Source: Oscarella lobularis (Eukaryota; Porifera; Homoscleromorpha; Homosclerophorida; Oscarellidae). Taken from it: a stretch of DNA of 64,000 nt. Under the pieces are notes generated by a model. It was not told the origin of the DNA. It searched no databases and saw nothing but the letters and a program-made list of their open reading frames with translations. Positions 13,001 through 24,600 of this stretch are shown one piece after another; position 1 is the stretch's first letter, and each line of letters starts with the position of its first letter. The translations under genes and the position numbers were made by a program. The stretch covers positions 682,001-746,000 of the forward strand of contig NC_089189.1 of the NCBI RefSeq assembly GCF_947507565.1, read 5' to 3'.

Positions 13001-15486
13001 TCATAACAGCGAAACGAACGTTCCCGGAAACATGCCCTCGCGCCCGTCCGCCCTGCGCCCCTTCCACCACGTCTCGTCTTCCATGTCGATCACCTCGATC
13101 TTGTCGCCGACGCGCAGGGTCAATTCCTGCTCGCCCTGCGCCTCGTAGTCGTACTCGACGAGCACGTATCGAACTTTGGAACGCGACGACGACGAAGTCG
13201 AAGACGGTAACGATCCGACGAGAGCGTAATCGCCGCCGCTCGTAAGCGAATCGCCCTTACCGCTCTCGACCATACTATAGACTCCTACGAAGTCAATAGG
13301 TGCTTATGGGTATAAAATATAATGCAGTATGCCCCCTAATAGAGAACTAACGGATTCTAGTTTTTACCTGCTGATGAGGTCGAAGACCCATCTCGTCGAT
13401 CCGTCGGAGGCGTCACGGGAATTTCCGGCAGTTCTCTCGCCGAAAACGACGAAATAGGCCCGCTGATTTTATTCGATCCCCCCGACGACGTCGACGTCGA
13501 CGGCACCTTTTTTTCCAGCGACATGGACAACTTTGTATAGAAATTCTCGTACTCAATGGGAGCTAAGAGGCAATGTCAAAAGCGAATAGGTTGAGACCGG
13601 GAAGGACGTCCTCACGAGGTCGTTCGCTTCCCGTTTTCCGGCTTTCGACAAACGTATTGTTGTCCGCTTCCGGGTCGCATCTCTCGAGCTGTTGCCGTAG
13701 CTTCTCGTATAACTAATACAAAAAAAGGGGAGGGAAAACACTTTGCTTCGTCCTTCGACCCAAAGGGAAATACAAGCGATTGTCGTACGTCGTCGATGTC
13801 TACCGCTAGTTGAGAATTTATATTCGAATATCGCCACAGGACGCCGCGGAGAAACGTAACGCGCTCCCTTTCTAGTTCTTGGAAAGCCTAGAAGAAGAAA
13901 CAAAGCCTTTTGGTCCCATTGGGTGTCTGGATTAGAGGAGTTGTACTGAAGGTGCATAAAGTGGGGGCCTCATACTCTCAGACAAATTCACGCTGGGTTT
14001 TAGGCACTGGCTTACGTTGCAGCATATCTCCATTTCTCTTTCCCACATCACGCGCGCTTCGTCTAGAGTTTTAACTGAATCTTGATATTGCGTATCTGTC
14101 TCACACGAAAAAATTCCCAACTAACTAACTTAACAATTCCTAATCGACTGACCGCATTTTTGACAATTCTGTTTCGCCGATTCGGCCTTCTTTTGAGACT
14201 AAACAAAGAAGCAAATGTTTCTAATAAAAAAATTTCTGCTCCACTCATTACGTCGTCAATTTGCTTCTGTTTCTGCAAATTGAGCATCTTTTGATAGACC
14301 TCGTCGGCGTGATCCGAATCGCGACAACTCTTCTCGTACGATTTTTTACTCTAAAGGGAAATAAAAAAAATCAAATCCTCGCTTCCGTCACCTCCTTGGC
14401 TCTCGGCTTCGCTCACCCTAGTTTGCTTGTCGTACGACGTTTTCTTGTACGATTGAGATTTCTTGACGGTGTCTTCGCTCTGCACACACACACATCCTCT
14501 CACTTCAGTTCAATTCCTCTCGTTGCCCCGCCCGACCCACCTTCTTTCTTTCTGTCCTCTGCCTCTCCTTGAACTCTTTCACCGACTCAAACTCGCTAAT
14601 GAACTTCTTAGCGGCGGTAAGATGCGCATTGCCAACTAATTCCGTTTCTAAATAAACAAATAAATAAATATATATAATATAATCTCATCCTATGATGACC
14701 ACGTCGCCGCACAGCAGAAACATACAAATGTCCGGCTTTTAAGATAATTTTATTGTGTAGATATTTTTTCACGCACTACCCCAGAGATCGAGAGAGAGAG
14801 AGAGAGAGATACAATCTCTGTCTCTATCTCTTGCTTTTATCAAACGGCTACTCTCACTATTCGCGTGTTCGACTTCGCCTGTCTAGTGCCCTTCCCCTGC
14901 GATTTACCTGTCTTCAATTCTTCCCAGGTCGCCTTCAACGTGCTAAATATACGTTCAATGCGTGCGAACAAGTGATTTCGGTTTTTTTTTTCTCTCTCGT
15001 ACCCTATCTCGTCCTTTGCGTGATACTGCCGCGCCAATTTCGTCAATTCCCGTCCGTAATTCTCCTCGATTTTTGCCCTGTGTGTACAGTACACGCCCAC
15101 GTTACCCAGACCTCTTTTCTCCTCTCGTTTCGCACGATCCGGATATCAAAAAGGGACCCACGAACGGTATAACGAGCAGAATGAGAATGGCGCTTCGTCG
15201 TACGATCGCATTTGCGACTCGCTGCGGCAGCGAGGGGGAGAAGGGGGCCCCTCCTTTACTCCTCCTTCGAGTTATTTAGTACTTGCCTCGATTTGAGAAA
15301 TTCTTCGAGCTCCTGCGACGTGTGCTTTCCCTGTTTCAGTCGGGTGCAAAGTGTCTCGAATCCGGCGAAGGACGTGAAATCGGTTCCCTAGCGAGCGAAC
15401 GTATTTTTTTCGGAAAAGAGAGTCGAGCAAAGTTCTACCCAAAAGTAGTCTGCAAACAGAAGCGGTCGGGTAGCTGAAGTCGACAT
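13001..15486 (-). CDS. PSTPIP1: F-BAR and SH3 adaptor, PSTPIP-like
   Basis: The start is the ATG at 15486 (exon 15486-15439, MSTSATRPLLFADYFW). The next exon (15387-15287) reads TDFTSFAGFETL...LEEFLKSR and then AKIEENYGRELTKLARQY (from 15077), the hallmark of F-BAR (FCH) domains. Coiled-coil exons follow (KKFISEFESVKEFKERQR; SYEKSCRDSDHADEVYQK; FLRGVLWRYSN). A linker (PIEYENFYTKLS) precedes a C-terminal SH3 domain (VEYDYEAQGEQELTLRVGD, WWKG, FPGTFV) ending at 13001. The order and local motifs match PSTPIP1/2, membrane-curving adaptors that link tyrosine phosphatases and actin regulators; the SH3 favours PSTPIP1. The intron after exon 2 (15286-15078) has a GC donor (gcaagt). Its start lies only 160 bp from the dynein start on the other strand, suggesting a shared promoter. 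Middle exon ends are approximate. Confidence 0.85.
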
Positions 15487-15646
15487 GGGCGCCGTGCTCC
15501 AGGAAGAAGGATTACCACTTTTGAGGCGACGTCACAGCTCAGCGCACGCTACACTCGTTTTCACTACCGTTGCTAGGAGCAACTTCAGTACCAGCGTTGG
15601 TCTTCTGCACGGTCTTCTCCTCTGGTTTCGGCAAGATCGCGTTGCG

Positions 15647-18600
15647 ATGACGTCGACGCGGGAGACGGCGGCTTCGCGAGTGCGAAGAAACTTGATTCGG
15701 GGCCCCCGAAGTCCCCTTCCTCCAATTCCGTCGTCTTCGTCCCAGAAACGACGCGGTTACTACTCGGACGTCGCCACGGAAGGCGTTCGACACGTTATCG
15801 GAGTAATCGCCCGTCTATTCAGAGCGCATTGACGAACCGAGACCCTCTTTTAGGACACGCACCGCGGACCGAAAACAAAACCTAGTACAACGTGGATCGC
15901 GACAAGAGAAAAGCACACGCCCTCAGGTAAAACGACGCAACGCGACCGTCTAGCCTCGTTCGCATGATCGTTCTCAGTGAATACGTTCGTTCCGCCTCAA
16001 AATGCGCCCGAAATAATTCGAAAACAGAGATTGGGACCGACAACGGCACTGAAAAAAATATCGGTCAATAAAAAAAATTAATCAATAAATAATCCACGTG
16101 ATCCTCCTCCCTCCTCCCAGGATTTCAAACAGAAGGCGTGGGAGCCCAAAGTGCAGGTGCCCTTCAAAACGGACCCGGGCAAAATTCCTCGAAAAATCGA
16201 AATCGATCGCAAAAAGCGATCGTTCGCGAAAAAGGATCTCGTCGCACTTCTCGCCGATCGCGGCGTCGACGTCGACGATCTCATGCCGCCGCTGAACGAC
16301 TTCGCAATGCGAAAACTTCTCAACGCCGACAAGGATCACGGCGTCAGCACGGCGTTTCCCGCCTTTCTTCCGCTCGACGTCTTCGACGACACGGAATACG
16401 ATTCGCGCATGCCGAACGAATGGCTCGACTTGAGCCCGGCGCCGGGAAAGGCTCTTTTGCCGGCGGCGGCGGCGAAAAAGAACGGCGGCAACGCTAACGC
16501 CGTCGATTACGAATGGAAAGACGTCGCCGTCGTCGATCTCGACGCGTCGACGAATCTATTTCGCGTTCGTCTCGAAGACGAGAACGACGATAAAACGGTG
16601 TTCGAAGTGCCGCGGATTCGTCTGCTGTTCGCCGCCGAGGATCCGGAGAATTTCGCCAATCGCGTGGAAGCGGCGTTTCGCGCGCGCGCGAAGACGGAAG
16701 CGTTGCTGCGCTATAATCTCTACATCGACTGCATGCCGACGGACGACGTGCAGGAATTGGATAAGGATTCGATGAAGCGGATGCTGCTCAAGGCAAAGAG
16801 TACCGTATCGCTGCAGAACTCGGAAGAGTAAGAAGAATACGGTTATAATGATATAATGTAACGTTTCTTAGGATTGTTGACTACGTGGAAGTCTTGAGTC
16901 GCGAAGTGTATCTCGACTTTCTGCGCGCGATGAACAGCATTACGTTCAATCGCACGGTGAAAGCGATGCCGGAGGCTTTTCCTTTCGTCACGCTTCCCGA
17001 CGAGCCCGAGCCGGAATACAAAGCCTCGGGTTCGAACCTCCAAAAGCTCAATAGAACTTCATTGCTATTTTTCGTTTTTTTTTCTAGGTCGTTTTCCTGA
17101 CGTTCCCGATTATCCGTTTGAAATGCAGTCGGACAGTTTCGTTTTTCGGTCGTTTTTGACGCGAAAAGAGGCGATCATGGCCCTTTGCGAAGTTCGCGAG
17201 GAGTGCAATAAAATCGTCGCCATGTCGCTCTTCTACAGCAACATGACGAAGATGCTGCGTCTCGACGAATTCGAACAGATGCAGACGCAGTCTTGCGTTC
17301 AAGTAGAGACGAAGAAAAAAATCTCTTTTTTCTTATTTCTCCAACGTCTTCAGGTTCAGACGTACTGCACCGAGAACTGGCTCTCCACCTTGAAACAATC
17401 CGTTCGTTTTTCCCTACGCGAAATCGGCAAGGGCTGGTTCAACATGCAGGAGAAAAACTGGGAAGTCTATCTCAACTCGAAACTGAAAAAATTCATGGAA
17501 CTGATCAAATTCATGATGCAGGTAGAGAGAGCTGCGTAGAGAAGCGCGACTGTTCTCATCCTCTCTTAGGACTCCTTGCGCTATCTCGTTTTGAACTCCC
17601 TCGACGGTTTCACGCAGATGATGGTCGATGCGTCGAGCAGCGTCATGGACTGCAAGCCGGACATGGAATGGCCAGGCGACCTCCTATCAAGCCCATTCAA
17701 GTAATATCTACCTAAGAATTTATCTTCATCTCAGGACAAGGTCTCCTCTTATTATTTGGTTATTTATTTTTTAGGCCCAAGCGCAGTTCGTTGTTTCTTC
17801 TCGACTTGCAAATCGACGTCGAAACGAACGGCATTCAATATAGCACTCCCGTCGGCGATTTTGAAAAGATCGTCATTGCCGTTTTCGACACGGGAATCAA
17901 CGTGCTACAAAGCGTTCCACAGCTCGAAGGCGTAAGAATAACGACGCGTCCTTGATTTTCTATCGATCTCTTTTGACTAGCTTGTCATGGAAGACCTGTT
18001 TTGGACGGGCAAGCCGCTCCTCGAGACGGTCGGAGCCCACGAGCCCCACGTCGAAGAGCGACGAGAGCAGATTCATCTCGCCGTGCGTCAAGCCTTGATA
18101 CCTCTTCAAGCGTACGCGAAGAAATACGAACAGTTTCTCGAACTGGCCACACTGGACGTCCAGGAGTATCTCAAGTGGGGCGGGAAACGACGATCAAAGA
18201 CGCGCCCTTATCGCTTTTTTTTAGGAAATTCGACGAGAGCGGAAGCGAGTCGGATTTGGAGGCGGAGGACGGTCAGCCGAAGGGAATGACGGCGGCCGAC
18301 ATCAAAGCGGAAATCGATTTTCATTTGGCGGAGAAGAGTCGTCTCGAGCAGTCGATTCCGTCGCACATAACCATCGGTCCGTTTTACATAAGTTGCGAGG
18401 CGACGCGAACGCTGTTGAGCGGCAAGCGAAAGAAATTGTCCAAGGCGGTGCTCGAGACGTTGGCGAGGAAGTTGAGAAAGCAAGCGGACGACGTAAGAGA
18501 AGAGGAAATGATTGGGAGGGGAAGGGAGTGAATGTCGTTCACAGGCAATCGAAGAATTCCGCGACATGTCGCAGAAATTGTTCGACAAGCCGAACAGCAT

Positions 18601-21600
18601 CGAGGATCTCGTCGAACAGCGAGAATTCATGAAAACGATTCCAGAAGTCCTGAAGAAATTCCAGGCAAGGAAAGGATACGTGGACGTCTATCTTTTAACC
18701 GTTATCCATTTATAGGAAAAAGCTGACAAGGCCAACGTCGACTACGATCTGATCGAAGAATTCTACTACAATCTATCCCAAGAGGATTTCAGCGCTCGTT
18801 GGACGATGATTGGCTGGCCGCGACAGCTCGAAAGTCAAATGGCGTCCGCTCAGGAAATGCTCGACAAGGACGAGGAGCGCTTTCGAAAGAACCAGACGAA
18901 CGATCAGAACGCCTTCGAAGATCGACTCGATTCGCTTCAAATGGCCGTCGCCGGCTTCAGCGCGCACGTCGACATCAAGAAGGCGGCGGAGGTGAGCGTC
19001 GAAGCGCGACGCGTCGTCAAGCAATTGAAGGAGTGCCAGCAATTGGCGCAGCTCTACAATCAGCGCGAGCGCCTCTTCGGAATGCCCGTGACTCAGGTAA
19101 AGAACTCATATGTACTTAAAAATATTTTATTTTTTTCTCTAAGTATGACAAAGTGGCTAAACTCGTTCGAGATTTCGAACCGTTTAAGAATCTGTGGCTG
19201 ACCGCCGCGGATTGGATGCGTTGGCACGAGAGCTGGATGAAGGATTCGCTGACGAACATCGACGCCGAGCTACTCGAGTCGAATCTCTCCAACGCCTACA
19301 AGACGGTTCACAAGTGCGTCAAGCACTTTCGCGACATTCCCGGCTGTCTCGACGTCGCCTCGGACGTCAAGAAGCAAATCGAAGCGTTCAAGCCATACGT
19401 GCCGCTCATTCAAGGTCTGCGCAACCCGGGCATGAGAAACAGGCACTGGGAACAGGTACGATTATAATACGAATTTATATATAGATTTCCTTATGGTGGT
19501 TTTTTAGCTGTCTGGTGAGCTCGGGTTTCAAGTTATTCCCAAGGCGACTCTCACCCTGGCGAAGTGTCTCGAAAAGAAGATGGATCAGTATATCGACGTC
19601 ATTGCCAAAGTCGCCGAAGTCGCCGGAAAGGAATTCTCTATTGAACAGGTGTGCGCTCTTCCAAAGTAAGCTGACTCTCGGGGTATTCGATTTCTGTTTT
19701 TCTCTAGGCTCTCGATAAAATGGAAGCGGAATGGGAGCCGGTCAGCATGGAAGTGATATCGTACAAGGAGACGGGCACCTACATCGTGCGATTCGGCGAC
19801 GATTGCACGCAGCTGCTCGACGATCACATCGTCATGACGCAATCCATGTCGTTTTCGCCGTACAAGAAGCCGTTCGAGACGAGAATTCAGACGTGGGAGC
19901 AGAAACTTCGTCTCACTCAGGTAAACATAGATAATATTCTATTTATATAAGTTGTCTCGATTTCTTTTTGTGTCTTAGGATGTTCTTGACGAGCTCGCCA
20001 TGTGCCAGCGTTCGTGGCTCTACTTAGAGCCCATTTTCAGCTCCGATGACATCAATAGGCAATTGCCCGTCGAAAGCAAACGATATCAGACAATGGATCG
20101 CATATGGCGTCGTCTGATGAACTCGGCCAAGGCGACGCCGCTCGTCATAGAGCTCTGTCCCGATCAGCGTCTGCTCGAGAATCTCAAGGAGTGCAATAAA
20201 TTGCTCGAGCAAGTGCAGAAAGGCTTGAGCGAGTACTTGGAGACGAAGCGGGCCGCCTTTCCGCGATTCTACTTTCTCTCTGACGAAGAATTACTCGAGA
20301 TTTTGTCGCAGACCAAAGATCCGACGGCCGTGCAGCCTCACTTGAGAAAATGCTTTGAAAACATTGCACGGGTACGTGATCCCAATCGAGCTAACTCCAT
20401 AAAGAAAAAGGGATACAGTATTGGATTTCTCTTTAGCTGAAATTCGAGGACGATCTTCGCATCAGTTCGATGTCGTCCGGCGAAGGCGAAGTCGTTCCGT
20501 TCAGCGAAGAGTTGTATCCGAGAGGCAACGTAGAAGACTGGCTATTAGAAGTGGAGCGCGTCATGCGAGGCAGCATAAAAAAAATCATCAGCGACGCTTT
20601 GGAAGCGTACGAAGAGGTGAAAAGAAAACCCTGCACATACATACATACGTACGTAGGTATAGCGATATTCTCCCTCCCGCAGACTCCCCGCACCGAATGG
20701 GTTCTTTCGTGGCCCGGTCAAGTCGTCATCGCCGGCTGCCAGACGTACTGGACGACGCAGGTCACCCAATCGGTCGACGCGAACGAACTCGACAAGCTCT
20801 ACGACGCCCTTCTCGTTCAACTCGCCGATCTCGTCGCACTCGTTCGCGGCGACCTGACGAAAATCGCTCGCATGATCATGTCGGCGCTGATCGTCATCGA
20901 AGTCCACGCGCGCGACGTCGTCGCCAAGATGGTCGAAGAGGACGTACGAAGTGCGAACGACTTCGAATGGATATCCCAATTGCGCTACTACTGGTCCGAC
21001 GACATGCTCATTCGCGCCGTCAACGCGGAATTCGTCTACGGATACGAATATCTCGGCAACACTGGACGTCTCGTCATCACGCCGTTGACCGATCGATGCT
21101 ATTTGACGTTAACCGGCGCCTTGCATCTTCGCTTCGGCGGCGCGCCCGCCGGTCCGGCGGGCACGGGCAAGACGGAGACGACGAAGGATTTGGCGAAAGC
21201 GATGGCCATTCAGTGCGTCGTCTTCAACTGTTCGGATCAACTCGATTTCATGGCTATGGGAAAATTTTTCAAGGGGCTAGCGTCGGCCGGCGCGTGGGCC
21301 TGCTTCGACGAGTTCAATCGGATCGACATCGAAGTGCTCTCCGTCGTCGCGCAGCAAATCACGACGATACAAAAAGCGCAGCAGCAGCGTCTCGATCGAT
21401 TCATGTTCGAAGGCGTCGAGATATCGCTTCGTTCGTCGTGCGCCGTTTTCGTCACGATGAATCCCGGCTACGCCGGTCGAACCGAACTTCCGGACAATCT
21501 CAAAGCGCTTTTTCGTCCCGTTGCCATGATGGTGCCCGATTACGCGATGATAGCCGAAATCATGCTCTTCTCATTCGGATTTTCCGACGCCAAAGTCCAA

Positions 21601-24600
21601 GCGAAGAAAATCGTCACGACGTTCAAACTCTCCTCCGAGCAACTGAGCTCGCAGGATCACTACGACTTCGGCATGCGCGCCGTTAAGACGGTCATATCGG
21701 CGGCGGGAAATCTGAAGCGGGAGCACGGCGCGACGATGGGCGAGGAGCTGATCGTTCTGCGCGCGATACGCGACGTCAACGTGCCCAAGTTTCTCCAAGA
21801 CGACTTGAAGCTCTTCAACGGCATCGTCTCCGATCTGTTTCCCCACGTCAAGGAGCAGTCGATCGACTACGGAAATCTCGACGACGCTCTGCGACGAAGC
21901 GCGCGGAAGCTCGGACTCCAGGACGTCGACGGGTTCGTGACCAAGTGCATACAGCTCTACGAGACGACCGTCGTTCGGCACGGGCTCATGCTCGTCGGAC
22001 CGACGGGCGCCGGAAAGACGTGCAGCTACAAGGTGCTCAGCGACGCGATGACGTCGCTGAAGGGCGAGAAAGCGCCCGGCGGGGGGCTCTTCGAAGAGGT
22101 TCACAAGTACGTTTTGAATCCCAAGTCGATTACGATGGGACAATTGTATGGGGAGTTCGATTTGTTGACGCACGAGTGGACCGACGGGATTTTGCCGACG
22201 TTGGTTCGACAGGGCGTCGCGCACGGCGGCGAGGATTATCATTGGTATATCTTCGACGGGCCCGTCGACGCGATTTGGATCGAGAATATGAATACGGTGT
22301 TGGACGATAATAAGAAGCTCTGCTTGACGAGCGGCGAGATTATTAAGCTGACAGAAGTACGGTGGTGTAGAGACAGCCTTTATTTACTATTGACTTTTTT
22401 TTTCTTTCTAGCCTATGAGAATGATTTTTGAGGTGCAGGACTTGGCCGTCGCGTCTCCAGCGACGGTGAGCCGCTGCGGGATGGTCTATCTCGAGCCCAG
22501 CATACTCGGTCTGGACCCGTTCGTTCACTGCTGGCTCAATAGGCTTCCATCAGCCATCAAAGCGCATAGGGAAAAGCTCAAGACGCTATTTGAAAAATTT
22601 CTCGAGGTACGTTCTTTCCTTCTTAAAGTTTCCCAAGTCAAAGGAACGTGTATTTCGACCTTTTACGGTCGAATGACGCGTTTTAATCAATTACACGTGC
22701 TCAGTTCTGGCAGTTGAAGCATCCCGCTGTCCGTTGGTTCGGTAATTTGACGAGAAACGGGTCGAATAGTCTAGCTACGTAGCATTTTCGTAGGATTGTT
22801 TGCGTATCAAGTGTAGCGCACGTTTCATTTGCCCGTTATAGAACCGGACATAGCGCCTTGATTTTGCTGATTAAGCGTACTGCCGTATCTGCGTTTTCGT
22901 TCGCTTTTCGCGTCCAAATAGCGACTCAATGTCTTGAGAATAGACCCATAATGCCTTTCGCGACCGATTCATCGCTTCTACTTCGCGTATTAGCGATTTC
23001 GTAGCAGCGCGATGATTGACGTCATGCGTTGCTCAATGCAGCGTGACAGGGCGTGTCTTGCGTACGTAGGTACACGTGCGTTGTCGTTTTTCGCATTTTG
23101 AATTGATTTTCAACAAATTTCGTTCGTTTTTGTTGTCAGAATTGCATTTGCGGCCGATTGCGGCCGATTGGCAAAGGTTTCGGTTCAAACAAAGCGCTTT
23201 TTGATTTTGAATAGCTGCAGTTTTAGGGTCCTAGTCGCGTATGAGTATAAATAGCCAGCGTTTACAAGTACTTATCAGATGGAGCAGAGCAGAGCTCGTG
23301 GCTAGGATAGAAGGGAGATTGGCAACACTCCCCAAGGCTTGAGACACTATGACCCGGTGGTCGTCTCATTCCTCACTTGACAAGGGTGTAACATTGCACG
23401 CCTTCCTAGTTCTCGCATCTCTCTCCCAGCTCCTGGGGCACCTCTGTCACCGGATAAACCTCCATAGCACCGTCTTCCGTGTGGTTTGTGTCAAGTGTCG
23501 GTTTTTTTTTATCTTTTTTGAAGTTCTCTACGCGAGAAAACGCGTTTTTTGAGCTCGTATCGGTCAAACGCAGCTTTGTTTCCCCAAAGGGGGACCCTTC
23601 GTCAAATCCACGAATATAGAAGTCCTTTACCCACATCTATTGTTTACAATGCATGTTCACTGACGAAAGTACCTTATCAGAAGAGTTTTTGACGATACTG
23701 AACCCTCATAGAGAAATATTTTCTACATGGAAGGCTAATTCGTATCTCTTTACTTTAGCCTTCTATCGACTTTGTCCGAGCCAACTGCAAGGAGATCATT
23801 TCCACGGTGAACAGCAATCTCGCATTCAGCACGTTCAATTTTCTCGACGCCTTCTTTGAGCCGTTCATCCCGCGCGAAGGCGAACCGCCGATCGCCGACG
23901 ACAAGCTGCTCGCCGTCGCGAAACTCATTGAACCGTGGTTTCTCTTCGCGCTCGTCTGGGCCGTCGGCGGCACGTGCGACGGCGACGGACGAAAAAAATT
24001 CAGCGATTTCATTCGAGCGAAAATCGTCGACGAGAAACTCGCGACGCGATTTCCCGCCGACGATCTCGTCTACGACTATCGTTTCGACGACGCCGGCGCG
24101 AGCAATACGCGAGCGAAAGGCGACGACGACGACGAGGACGACGATAAGAAACGACGAAAAATGGGCTGGATCGGATGGATGGACGGTTTGCCGGAGTTCA
24201 GCGTTGACTTGACGACGACGCGTTTCGCCGACGTCATCGTGCCGACGACGGACACGGTTCGTTCGTCGGCGATTATTGAACTGTTGCTCGTCAACGGGAA
24301 GAAGGTGTTGTGCGTCGGACCGACGGGCACGGGTAAGTCGTTGACCGTTTCGGCGAAGTTGCTGCGGAAAATGCCCAAGGAGTATTTGTCCGATTTTCTC
24401 ACGTTTTCGGCTCGAACGAGTGCGAATCAGACGCAGGATATTATCGACTCGAAGTTAGATAAACGGTATGTCGATTCATGCAATGCTTCTCATTTGATTC
24501 ATAATTTTTATTCTAGTCGTAAAGGCGTCTTTGGACCGCCACTGGGCAAAAAGTACGTCTTCTTCATTGATGATCTGAACATGCCCGCTTTGGAAGTGTA

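Larger units (their letters stand above)
22606..23757 (+). other. Exceptionally long DNAH1 intron
   Basis: The coding sequence is continuous across it: the exon ending ...FEKFLE at 22605 joins the exon starting PSIDFVRAN after cttttag, as in other DNAH1 proteins. At about 1.15 kb it is more than ten times the usual intron here. It contains a direct repeat of cggccgattg (about 23151-23170), a CRE-like palindrome and a TATA-like box, but no convincing ORF. Confidence 0.75.

Noticed and set aside
13553-13957. 134-codon minus-strand frame near the F-BAR gene
   Set aside because: It runs through introns of the F-BAR gene; the correct exons lie in other frames.
14787-14809. (GA)n run near the F-BAR gene considered as a regulatory GAGA site
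   Set aside because: Simple repeat in an intron; no second element supports function.
20421-21686. 421-codon Arg-rich open frame overlapping DNAH1
   Set aside because: Shadow of the dynein AAA1 exon in another frame; composition is driven by CGT/CGA codons and no family matches.
23241-23480. Possible U1, U2, U4, U5 or SRP RNA downstream of the TATA-like box
   Set aside because: Only the short tacttatc word recalls the U1 5' end; the following sequence did not match any spliceosomal or SRP RNA I know.
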